Assembly (NCBI GenBank): GCA_903911135.1
Contig: CAIWCG010000214.1
Coordinates: 1 to 44,052, forward strand
Source: an uncultured Bacteroidota bacterium
GTDB lineage: Bacteria; Bacteroidota; Bacteroidia; AKYH767-A; JABDAW01
Direction: 5' to 3'
DNA: 44,052 nucleotides
Below are positions 25,205-32,263 of the stretch, piece by piece. Position numbers and translations under genes: made by a program. How positions within the stretch are numbered: position 1 is the stretch's first letter; each line of letters opens with the position of its first letter. The notes beneath the pieces are model-generated. The model saw only the letters and a list, made by a program, of their open reading frames with translations. It was not told the origin of the DNA and did no database searches.

Positions 25205-26956
25205 ATGGATGTCTTGTTAGAAATTAAAAACCTTGTTACCGAATTCATGTCGGAGGAAGAAAAAGTGACTGCCGTAAACGACATCACATTTTCATTAAAC
25301 AAAGGTGAAACGGTTGGAATTGTTGGCGAATCGGGCTCTGGAAAATCGGTAACAGCTTTATCGATCATGCAATTGATTCCAAATCCTCCTGGTAAAATTG
25401 TTTCTGGCCAGATCATCATTCATTCTAAAACGAAGGGAGCAGTTGATCTGGTGAAACTTTCTGACAAGGAAATAAGACACTATCGGGGCAATGAAATAGG
25501 GATGATATTCCAAGAACCCATGACCTCACTAAACCCTGTATTTACTTGTGGCTATCAAGTGATGGAAGCCATATTGGTTCATCAAAAGATATCAAAGAAA
25601 GAAGCCAAACATAAGACCATCGAGCTCTTCAAGAAGGTGCAGTTGCCGAGGCCTGAAAACATGTTTGATTCTTACCCGCATCAATTGTCGGGTGGACAAA
25701 AGCAGCGCGTGATGATAGCCATGGCGATAAGCTGCAACCCCTCCGTTCTCATTGCAGATGAGCCAACCACTGCACTCGATGTAACGGTTCAATCCACTAT
25801 TCTAAAGCTCATGAAAGACTTGCAAAAGGATACAGGCATGGGCATCCTATTCATCTCTCACGACCTGGGTGTAATTGCGGAATTAGCGGACAGAGTGGTG
25901 GTGATGTATAAAGGTAAAATTGTGGAGCAAGGCACCGTGGACGAATTGTTTTCTGACCCAAAGCATCCTTATACAAAAGGCTTGCTGGCCTGCAGACCAC
26001 CTCTTGACAAACGCATGAAAGTGCTGCCTACCATGATTGATTTCATGCAGGAAAATTTGGATGGAAGCATGACGGAAACAAAGAAATCGGTGGATGAAAC
26101 CATCAACCAATACGTCATTACTAAAGAGGAAACGCAACAAAGACATGAATTGCTCTATAAGCAAAAACCGATTCTTGAGGTTAAGAATCTGAAGACTTAT
26201 TTTCCGATAAGAAAAGGTGTTTTCGGCAGGACCAAGGGATATGTGAAGGCAGTGGATGATGTGTCGTTTGATGTGTATCCGGGCGAAACGCTGGGACTTG
26301 TAGGAGAGTCGGGATGTGGAAAAACCACTTTGGGAAGAACCATCATCAGGTTGATAGAACCAACATCGGGACAAGTTATCTTTGATGGAAAAAACCTGTT
26401 GAACCTTCCTCAAAACGAGATGCGCGAGATGCGGAAACACATACAGATCATCTTTCAAGACCCTTATTCCTCGCTCAATCCTCGCATGACGATTGGCAGC
26501 GCCATTTTGGAGCCGATGCATGTTCATGGGCTGCACAGCAACGACAAGGAACGCAAGGAAAAGGTGATGGATCTGTTGAAAAAAGTGAACCTGAAAGAGA
26601 ATTTCTACAACCGCTATCCTCACGAATTTTCCGGTGGTCAGCGCCAGCGTGTCTGTATAGCGCGCGCCTTGGCTTTGGAGCCCAAATTCATCATTTGCGA
26701 CGAATCCGTTTCGGCTTTGGATGTATCCATTCAGGCGCAGGTTTTGAATTTATTGAACCAACTGCGACAGGATTTCAACTTCACTTATATTTTCATTTCT
26801 CACGATCTTTCGGTGGTGAAATTCATGAGCGACCGCATGATAGTGATGAACAAAGGCGTGATAGAAGAGGCCGGAGATGCCGATGAAATCTACAACAATC
26901 CGCAATCCGAATACACACGGAATCTCATCAACTCCATACCGAAACACAAACTGTAA
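25205..26956 (+). CDS. Fused oligopeptide/dipeptide ABC transporter ATPase (two domains)
   Basis: The protein has about 583 residues, with two ABC ATPases of the DppD/DppF type fused in one chain, as in YejF or GsiA. Domain 1 has Walker A GESGSGKS (about 42-49), signature LSGGQKQR (about 162-169), DEPTTALD and the oligopeptide-specific tail HPYTKGLLACRPPLDKR. Domain 2 has GESGCGKT (about 368-375), FSGGQRQR and DESVSALD, where the second Walker B acidic pair is retained. It energises uptake of peptides or related solutes with permeases and a binding protein that are not in this window. A TTG at 25202 is in frame, but the ATG at 25205 is preferred. A TACTTTTA box lies about 30 bases upstream. 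Confidence 0.93.
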   Translation: MDVLLEIKNLVTEFMSEEEKVTAVNDITFSLNKGETVGIVGESGSGKSVTALSIMQLIPNPPGKIVSGQIIIHSKTKGAVDLVKLSDKEIRHYRGNEIGMIFQEPMTSLNPVFTCGYQVMEAILVHQKISKKEAKHKTIELFKKVQLPRPENMFDSYPHQLSGGQKQRVMIAMAISCNPSVLIADEPTTALDVTVQSTILKLMKDLQKDTGMGILFISHDLGVIAELADRVVVMYKGKIVEQGTVDELFSDPKHPYTKGLLACRPPLDKRMKVLPTMIDFMQENLDGSMTETKKSVDETINQYVITKEETQQRHELLYKQKPILEVKNLKTYFPIRKGVFGRTKGYVKAVDDVSFDVYPGETLGLVGESGCGKTTLGRTIIRLIEPTSGQVIFDGKNLLNLPQNEMREMRKHIQIIFQDPYSSLNPRMTIGSAILEPMHVHGLHSNDKERKEKVMDLLKKVNLKENFYNRYPHEFSGGQRQRVCIARALALEPKFIICDESVSALDVSIQAQVLNLLNQLRQDFNFTYIFISHDLSVVKFMSDRMIVMNKGVIEEAGDADEIYNNPQSEYTRNLINSIPKHKL

Positions 26957-26972
26957 AGTATTGTTCTTTTCT

Positions 26973-27034
26973 CTTTCATTGATGATATTATTGCTTTTAT
27001 GATGGCACCGAAACGGATGCAATTATAGAAGCAT
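26973..27034 (+). repeat. Dispersed hairpin element, copy 2
   Basis: Starts 16 bases after the ABC ATPase stop. It shares CTTTC-TTGATGA, TTATTGCTTTTATGA and CCGAAACGGATGCAATTATA with copy 1 at 14553-14613. GCTTTTAT/ATAGAAGC and GCACCG/CGG-A-TGC form nested stems, and flanking CTCTTTC/GAAAGAA can lengthen the stem. The unpaired-base differences between copies preserve pairing around the CCG-AAA-CGG tip. Confidence 0.75.
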
Positions 27035-27092
27035 TATGAGAAAGAACCGAACACGCTGGTTGGAAATTGTAATCCCTACCTTTATATTATTT

Positions 27093-27273
27093 TAAGGATT
27101 TAAAATCACTACTGTTCGAAACCTTGTAAAAGAACATTTTCTTCTAAATAATGGATCAATTTTATATTTAGCAATTAGATAATTCGAGTTATAAAATGAA
27201 AGTTTTTAGGCATTTTTGTAAGTGTCAAAACTTGATAAGTCATGTTTCGAACAGTAGTGATTTAAAATCCTTA
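27093..27273. mobile_element. MITE-like element with 30-bp terminal inverted repeats
   Basis: The arms at 27093-27122 and 27244-27273 are inverted repeats matching at 29 of 30 positions (arm core ATCACTACTGTTCGAAAC). The 121-base centre is AT-rich with no gene. No clear target duplication is visible at the edges. A miniature transposable element whose transposase is elsewhere is the simplest reading; a very large hairpin with another role is the alternative. Confidence 0.6.
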
Positions 27274-27282
27274 GTGATATGG

Positions 27283-27303
27283 TGAAGGATAGCAAATCCT
27301 TCA
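27283..27303. other. Perfect 8-bp hairpin
   Basis: TGAAGGAT (27283-27290), loop AGCAA, ATCCTTCA (27296-27303). It lies 10 bases outside the MITE-like element and repeats its AATCCTT word. It has no T-run, so it is not a typical terminator. Confidence 0.5.
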
Positions 27304-27428
27304 TGACGGGGAATATTATTTTCTAAGTTTCATGATGGAAATAAATCCTCATAAATTTTAACATTTAAAGCCCCCAACACGAATTTTTGCCTGTTCAAAG
27401 CGTCCTGACAAGCTAAAACTCGATTTTT

Positions 27429-27617
27429 TATGCCATTGGGTAATAACCTTGAGGCATATTCTACGCAGTTTATGCCATTGGGTAATAACCTTGGGGCATA
27501 TTCTGCGCAGTTTATGCCATTGGGTTATAACCTTGGGGCATATTTTAGGCAATTTATGCCATTGGGTAATAACCTTGAGGCATATTCTGCGCAGTTTATG
27601 CCATTGGGTAATAACCC
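27429..27617. repeat. 42-bp tandem repeat array A6, 4.5 units
   Basis: TATGCCATTGGG recurs at 27429, 27471, 27513, 27555 and 27597, exactly 42 bases apart (twice the 21-bp period). The fifth copy is truncated. Within each unit TATGCC and GGCATA bracket a GGT-AATA-ACC mini-stem, so every unit can form a hairpin of about 30 bases, separated by a spacer TTCT(G/A)CGCAGTT. It lies in the convergent gap between the ABC ATPase and porin-like genes. Confidence 0.93.
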
Positions 27618-27979
27618 AATTGTTAAAATTTTAAGATTTTTAAGGCTCAAAAGAAAGGTAAAAAGGTTTCAAGAAACCCAAACGGATATTAGTAATTCGT
27701 TTAAATTATTTGATTTTTATTGGTTGGTATTTATCTTTTCTCCATAATTTCTGCTCCTTATGGTGAAAATTTTTTCAAGTGTTATACGCTATATTGATTA
27801 TGGGGGGGAGGATTAAATATATCATCGACCATCATCAGCATCAATAAATAATCTTTTCAATACAGTTTCTTTTGTTCCAAATTTTTATTGATGACCATAT
27901 AATTGCTCCGCGTTCGGCGAGCTATCATACAATCATCAGCATCCTGATAACTGATATGGATGAGTTTTTCGGGTTGTTT
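27618..27979. other. Gene-poor stretch after array A6
   Basis: No credible coding sequence or terminator is seen. ATCATCAGCATC occurs twice (near 27832 and 27934). One run of seven G (near 27803) breaks the AT-rich composition. Confidence 0.4.
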
Positions 27980-28678
27980 CTATAAATACACGGGTGGACA
28001 TTTGTCGCTGCCGCTGGAATGGAAGTTGAACTTGAAGCCGATGCGTGCCTCGATGCCTTTGGCGCGGATGTGCAAGTTTTGATAGGCAGGCACGGTGTAG
28101 GATTCGAAAAATGGAATTGGCAAATCGGTGAAATATTGCACCTCCACAAATGGGCTGACCACCGAATGGATGAAAAATTCGTAGCCCACACCGCCCGAAA
28201 TGCAGGCATGTATGGAGGTGAAGTTGGCGATGGAAACACGAGGTGAATCAACGAATCCGCCTGCTATGGTGGATAGCTTGTATTCGAGCCTGCCACCCAC
28301 TATGGCATAAGCCGTGGTGTTGTCGTATTCCTTCCTGAACTTTGCATAATTATTGAAGGAGATGTAGGTGATTTCATTGTTTTTCATGACGAAATAGGGG
28401 AATTCATCACGAGCGCCTTTGCGGTTATATTGTAGTTCTGATATCCAACGGATGTTGTAATAATCGCCCATTTCGAGGAAAGCGCTGGCATTCATCCCGA
28501 GGTGGAAAAACTTTGTTTCGGTTTGGCTCACTTCCTTATAATTCCATCGTTGTGTGCCATACGTTCCGCCGATGGTGATGCCGTAACCCTGTATGAACTG
28601 GGCGTTGCAGAGGTTCGAGCCGATGACAGTGACGAAAATCGCCAGGATTATCCTAATAGATATTATTGATTTATTCAT
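27980..28678 (-). CDS. Outer-membrane beta-barrel protein (porin-like)
   Basis: This 232-residue protein has a signal peptide (about 1-26, ending CNAQ). The mature part alternates strands rich in aromatic and glycine residues (YGITIGGTYGTQRWNY, MGDYYNIRWISELQYNRKG, ISGGVGYEFFIHSVVSPFVEV, GIEARIGFKFNFH), typical of a small eight- to ten-strand outer-membrane barrel. A short tail (SSGSDKCPPVYL) extends past the final strand, unusual because barrels normally end at a terminal aromatic. The start is fixed by a -7 box 4 bases upstream. It has its own transcript; the next gene upstream is divergent. Confidence 0.82.
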   Translation of the reverse strand: MNKSIISIRIILAIFVTVIGSNLCNAQFIQGYGITIGGTYGTQRWNYKEVSQTETKFFHLGMNASAFLEMGDYYNIRWISELQYNRKGARDEFPYFVMKNNEITYISFNNYAKFRKEYDNTTAYAIVGGRLEYKLSTIAGGFVDSPRVSIANFTSIHACISGGVGYEFFIHSVVSPFVEVQYFTDLPIPFFESYTVPAYQNLHIRAKGIEARIGFKFNFHSSGSDKCPPVYL

Positions 28679-28682
28679 TGAG

Positions 28683-28690
28683 CAAAATTA
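28683..28690 (-). promoter_or_regulatory. -7 box of the porin-like gene, near-leaderless
   Basis: TAATTTTG on the minus strand is followed by four bases (CTCA) and the ATG at 28678. A TTG lies 21 bases upstream (28714-28712). Confidence 0.55.
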
Positions 28691-28704
28691 CACTTTTATG
28701 GGGT

Positions 28705-28735
28705 GAAAAAACAACAGCCCCAATTCGCAGGGCTG
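28705..28735 (-). terminator. Minus-strand intrinsic terminator
   Basis: On the minus strand CAGCCC pairs with GGGCTG around a 9-base loop, followed by TTGTTTTTTC. It would stop minus-strand transcription running antisense through the RidA gene from the LuxE-like gene, and insulate the porin promoter that starts just beyond it. Confidence 0.6.
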
Positions 28736-28875
28736 CCGCAATCAAAAATTGAAAAAACAAAATTTCACCTAACAAAGTTACGGATTATTTCTTTCAATCC
28801 AAATTTTATTTCTTGGTGAGCCATTTTACCGGCCAATGTCTAATTTTATCGCCTTAATCAAATCATAACAAGCTC

Positions 28876-29298
28876 ATGAACGATTCAAATGACAAAGTAT
28901 ATTCGTCGAAAGCCCCCGAACCGGTAGGGTTATACCCTCATGCCCGTAAGGTTGGTAACCTCTTGTTCCTTTCCGGCGTAGGTCCGCGTGAGGCAGGAAC
29001 AAAAAAGATTCCAGGTGTGGAACTGGATGCCAATGGGGGCATCGTTTCCTACGACATTGAAGCACAGTGCCATTCGGTTTTCAGGAACATCCGTTTTATT
29101 TTGGAAGAATCGGGTTCTAGTTGGGACAAGATAGTGGATGTTACGGTTTTCCTCACCAACATGAAAGATGATTTTAAAACCTATAACCGAATCTACGCCG
29201 AATATTTCAAGGAAAACCTCCCCTGCCGCACAACTGTCGAGATAAATTGTTTGCCCACACCCATAGCCATCGAGCTAAAGGTGATAGCCACCATTTAA
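28876..29298 (+). CDS. RidA-family protein, possibly 2-aminomuconate deaminase-like
   Basis: This 140-residue protein is the usual length of the RidA/YjgF/UK114 family of small trimeric enamine or imine deaminases. The family signature region NCLPTPIAIELKVIA is at the C-terminus, and R118 in LPCRTTVEI is the expected carboxylate-binding arginine, with E133 nearby. The N-terminal PHARKVGNLLFLSGVGPRE and DIEAQCHSVFRNIRFILEESG are closer to the subgroup called 2-aminomuconate deaminase (tryptophan/kynurenine breakdown) than to classical RidA. No other gene of that pathway is in the window, so substrate is uncertain. It is cytoplasmic and converges with the LuxE-like gene with a 5-base gap. Confidence 0.85.
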   Translation: MNDSNDKVYSSKAPEPVGLYPHARKVGNLLFLSGVGPREAGTKKIPGVELDANGGIVSYDIEAQCHSVFRNIRFILEESGSSWDKIVDVTVFLTNMKDDFKTYNRIYAEYFKENLPCRTTVEINCLPTPIAIELKVIATI

Positions 29299-29303
29299 AA
29301 GAC

Positions 29304-30299
29304 TTATCCCACCAGCAAATTACAGCCACGCAAGTCGCTGCTGTCGAACCGGCCAAGAACTTCGAATCCTCTATCGGTCATCTTTCCCAAATCTTGTGTG
29401 GCAATGAAGGAGCAGGAATAAATATTCGCCAGATCAATGATGTTGATGCCTCCGGTTTTATTGTTTGCAATGATTTCATAAGGATCATTGACGTTTCGGA
29501 TGAGGATTTTCATCCATGGTGGAGTATTGAAAATACCATCACCTTTCGAATAAGCCTGTGACATTAATTCTGTCATGGAATATTCAGAGTGAATGGACTT
29601 TACATGAAAGCGGCTGCATAAAATTTCATGTAGTTCCGTCCTTACCAGCTCTTCCCGTTTGCCTTTCATTCCGCCAGTTTCCATTATGATGGTATTCGGA
29701 ATATCGAGTTCATTTAGTTCGGCAAGATCAAGCAATGAATAAGTTACGCCTATCAGTAATATCTTCTTGCCAAATGAAGAAAGGCCCAATAACTTATCCG
29801 TTAGTTCGTCCAGATTATTGAGATAGAAGCCACTGTCATCGCTTTCGCTTTGTCTGATCAAATCATCAACCATGAATACTAAGGAAGAGTTTCCACGTTC
29901 AAGATAAGAAGGCAAAAGGGCAAGAATAGTATAGTCAGCAGGTTTTCCATAAAACAATTGGAAGGCTTTATTAAAGCTTTTTCGGTATAAATCTACTTTT
30001 GCAACAAAATGCTTGCTGGCAACAGTTCCAGTGGTGCCACTGCTCTCAAAAATAATTTCCTTCTGCGTATTATTAGCAATTATTTGATGAGATTTAAAGA
30101 ACTCGATGGGAAGAAAAGGAATATCTTCAATACGTCTTACTTTGTTGGGATCGATCTTTAAAAGCCTAATGAATTCAGCATAAACATCGCAGTTTACAGA
30201 TTGCAATCGAAACACCTCCAAAGCCACATCTATAAAACCATTTTCATCATTAATATTAAAAATTTTATCCTCCATTTCCAATGTTATATTCCAATTCAT
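29304..30299 (-). CDS. LuxE-like acyl-protein synthetase / acyltransferase
   Basis: The protein has about 331 residues. FESSGTTGTVASKHF (about 85-99) is the adenylate-forming P-loop of LuxE and related acyl-activating enzymes; YSMTELMSQAYS and ATQDLGKMTDRGFEVLGR correspond to later conserved motifs. Such enzymes activate a carboxylate with ATP and hand it to a protein thiol. LuxE serves luciferase, but here there is no lux gene, so the substrate is unknown. The reading frame extends to 30344, but a TATTTTTG -7 box (30312-30305) lies inside that extension. The ATG at 30299, 5 bases after the box (MNWNITLE), is therefore the better start. Confidence 0.8.
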   Translation of the reverse strand: MNWNITLEMEDKIFNINDENGFIDVALEVFRLQSVNCDVYAEFIRLLKIDPNKVRRIEDIPFLPIEFFKSHQIIANNTQKEIIFESSGTTGTVASKHFVAKVDLYRKSFNKAFQLFYGKPADYTILALLPSYLERGNSSLVFMVDDLIRQSESDDSGFYLNNLDELTDKLLGLSSFGKKILLIGVTYSLLDLAELNELDIPNTIIMETGGMKGKREELVRTELHEILCSRFHVKSIHSEYSMTELMSQAYSKGDGIFNTPPWMKILIRNVNDPYEIIANNKTGGINIIDLANIYSCSFIATQDLGKMTDRGFEVLGRFDSSDLRGCNLLVG

Positions 30300-30304
30300 C
30301 TTGG

Positions 30305-30320
30305 CAAAAATATAACTTTG
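30305..30320. promoter_or_regulatory. Back-to-back divergent -7 boxes
   Basis: TATTTTTG on the minus strand (30312-30305) and TAACTTTG on the plus strand (30313-30320) abut with no spacer. The first serves the LuxE-like gene; the second would give a leader of about 40 bases to the LapA-like gene. Two polymerases could not open both at once. Confidence 0.55.
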
Positions 30321-30366
30321 CATAATTGTTCTAAAGAAAAACACCGCTAATTAATTATAAAATATC

Positions 30367-30621
30367 GTGAAAAGATTAATCATTGTCCTAATAATTGCAC
30401 TATTGGTAGTCATTTATGCCCTGCAAAATTCAGATACCATCAGCTTTAAATTCCTGTTTCTTCATTTCGAATGTCCCGAATCATTAATGCTGATTGGAGT
30501 ATTGCTGATTGGGGTACTTCTTTCCTTATTTTATTACATCCCGGAGCTTTCAGCCAAGAACAAGTCCGTTAAAATGCTAGAACAAAAAATAAAGGAATTA
30601 GAGGCAAAAAATAAAGGTTAA
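30367..30621 (+). CDS. LapA-domain (DUF1049) small membrane protein
   Basis: This 84-residue protein has two membrane helices: about 4-20 (LIIVLIIALLVVIYALQN, with the typical ALQN end) and about 40-57. They are followed by a cytoplasmic coiled coil (KMLEQKIKELEAKNKG). This is the layout of LapA proteins, associated with lipopolysaccharide assembly. The start is GTG at 30367. It lies 94 bases upstream of the MlaE-like gene on the same strand, consistent with a shared envelope-lipid theme, though the gap leaves room for a separate promoter. Confidence 0.85.
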   Translation: MKRLIIVLIIALLVVIYALQNSDTISFKFLFLHFECPESLMLIGVLLIGVLLSLFYYIPELSAKNKSVKMLEQKIKELEAKNKG

Positions 30622-30715
30622 AAACCATGAAGGTCATGGAGTTGAATAATAACCTTATCAATTTTCATCCTCTTACAATTGAAATTATTACTTTTACCGC
30701 CGATAAAATCAAAGA

Positions 30716-31456
30716 ATGAAGACACTTTATAGCATTGGACATTATTGTTTGTTTATGAAAGGACTTTTCCTTAAACCAGAAAAGTTTTCTGTTTACCTAC
30801 GTCAGATAACGATGGAAATGATTGATATCGGTTACGGTTCATTGGGAATTTCAGTGCTTATTTCTGTGTTTATGGGTGCTGTGCTTACTATTCAAAGCGT
30901 ACATAATTTGGTTAGCCCATTGGTTCCGATATATGCCATCGCGATTGTAACCAGAGATGCAGTAATCCTTGAATTCTCTCCGACTGTTGTTAGTTTGGTT
31001 TTAGCAGGAAAGGTAGGGTCGAGCATTGCCTCACAATTAGGCACCATGCGAGTAACCGAACAAATTGATGCTTTGGAAATAATGGGCATTAACTCTTCAG
31101 GATATTTGGTATTGCCAAAAATCATCGCTGCCATATTAATTCTTCCATTCCTAATAACAATTACCATGTTCGTTGGCATTGGTGGTGGCTGGGCTGCAGG
31201 AGCTGTTACGGGGTTAATCAATTCACATGAATTCAGAAGAGGATTATTAAGTGGTTTTGATACTTTTAATGCAACATTTGCCTTGATAAAAGTAGTCGTA
31301 TTTGCATTTACAATTACATCCGTTTCTTCTTATCATGGATATTATACTCAAGGCGGTGCACTAGAAGTTGGACAGTCTAGTACAAAAGCAGTTGTTTGGT
31401 CTAGCGTACTTATCTTATTCCTTGACTATGTATTGACTCAATTGTTGTTGATATGA
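30716..31456 (+). CDS. mlaE: MlaE-type lipid ABC transporter permease
   Basis: This 246-residue inner-membrane protein has about five helices. The conserved MlaE/YrbE segment reads VSLVLAGKVGSSIASQLGTM followed by RVTEQIDALEIMGINS. It works with an ATPase and a periplasmic MCE protein to move phospholipids between the membranes. Its last four bases overlap the ATPase start (ATGA at 31453), so translation is coupled. A TACTTTTA box lies about 20 bases upstream. No MlaD/MCE gene follows in this window. Confidence 0.92.
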   Translation: MKTLYSIGHYCLFMKGLFLKPEKFSVYLRQITMEMIDIGYGSLGISVLISVFMGAVLTIQSVHNLVSPLVPIYAIAIVTRDAVILEFSPTVVSLVLAGKVGSSIASQLGTMRVTEQIDALEIMGINSSGYLVLPKIIAAILILPFLITITMFVGIGGGWAAGAVTGLINSHEFRRGLLSGFDTFNATFALIKVVVFAFTITSVSSYHGYYTQGGALEVGQSSTKAVVWSSVLILFLDYVLTQLLLI

Positions 31457-32202
31457 AAATTGAAGTTAAAAATATCTCAAAATCATTTGGAGACAAAAAA
31501 GTCCTTGATGATGTTTCAGTAAATTTTGAAAAGGGAAAAATCAATTTGGTTATCGGCGGAAGCGGAAGTGGAAAGACTGTTTTGATTAAATGCATGGTAG
31601 GTTTATACGAAGTTGATAAAGGTCAGGTAATCTATAACAACCGTAACTTTTCTGACATGAATTTCAAGGAACGAAAGCATATTAGAAAAGAGATTGGAAT
31701 GGTTTTTCAGGGGGGTGCTTTGTTTGATTCTTTGAATGTAGAACAAAATATTTTATTTTCTTTGAACATGTTCTCAACGATCTCTAAAGAGGAAAAAAAG
31801 GACCGTGTAAATTTTTGCTTGAATCGAGTAAATCTGCCCAATGTAAACAAACTATTTCCATCCGAGTTAAGCGGTGGAATGAAGAAAAGGGTTGCGATAG
31901 CAAGAGCCATTGCCATGAATCCGGTTTATCTATTTTGTGATGAGCCCAACTCGGGATTGGATCCTAAAACATCCATTCTAATCGACAATCTCATTGATGA
32001 AATAACGAAGGAATTCGACATCCTGACAATCATCAATACTCATGACATGAATACGGTAGTTGAGATGGGCGAAAATATCGTATATATCCACAAAGGAAAA
32101 GTGTGGTGGGAAGGCACGAACCAGGAGATTTATGATGTCGACAATAAGGAATTCAATGACTTCATTTTCGCGTCGAGGATCATGAAGAAACTCAAGAAAT
32201 AA
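31453..32202 (+). CDS. mlaF: MlaF-type ABC transporter ATPase
   Basis: This 249-residue ABC ATPase partners the upstream permease. Walker A is GGSGSGKT (35-42), the Q-loop is MVFQGGALFDSLNV (typical of MlaF, which has QGGALFDSL), the signature is LSGGMKKR (139-146), Walker B is LFCDEPNSGLDP, and the switch histidine is in NTHDMNTV. The GGMKKR form of the signature is characteristic of the lipid-transport subgroup. It overlaps mlaE by four bases. The next gene, a helicase, is unrelated and starts 60 bases later, so the MCE component must be encoded elsewhere. Confidence 0.93.
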   Translation: MKIEVKNISKSFGDKKVLDDVSVNFEKGKINLVIGGSGSGKTVLIKCMVGLYEVDKGQVIYNNRNFSDMNFKERKHIRKEIGMVFQGGALFDSLNVEQNILFSLNMFSTISKEEKKDRVNFCLNRVNLPNVNKLFPSELSGGMKKRVAIARAIAMNPVYLFCDEPNSGLDPKTSILIDNLIDEITKEFDILTIINTHDMNTVVEMGENIVYIHKGKVWWEGTNQEIYDVDNKEFNDFIFASRIMKKLKK

Positions 32203-32263
32203 GGTTCGATTAATTTTTATCAAGACCTTATTAACCAACTTACTATTAAATAAAAAAACAGTG

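Noticed and set aside
30300-30344. Upstream start of the LuxE-like protein at 30344
   Set aside because: The extra residues span the -7 promoter box, so they would not be transcribed. The ATG at 30299 fits better.
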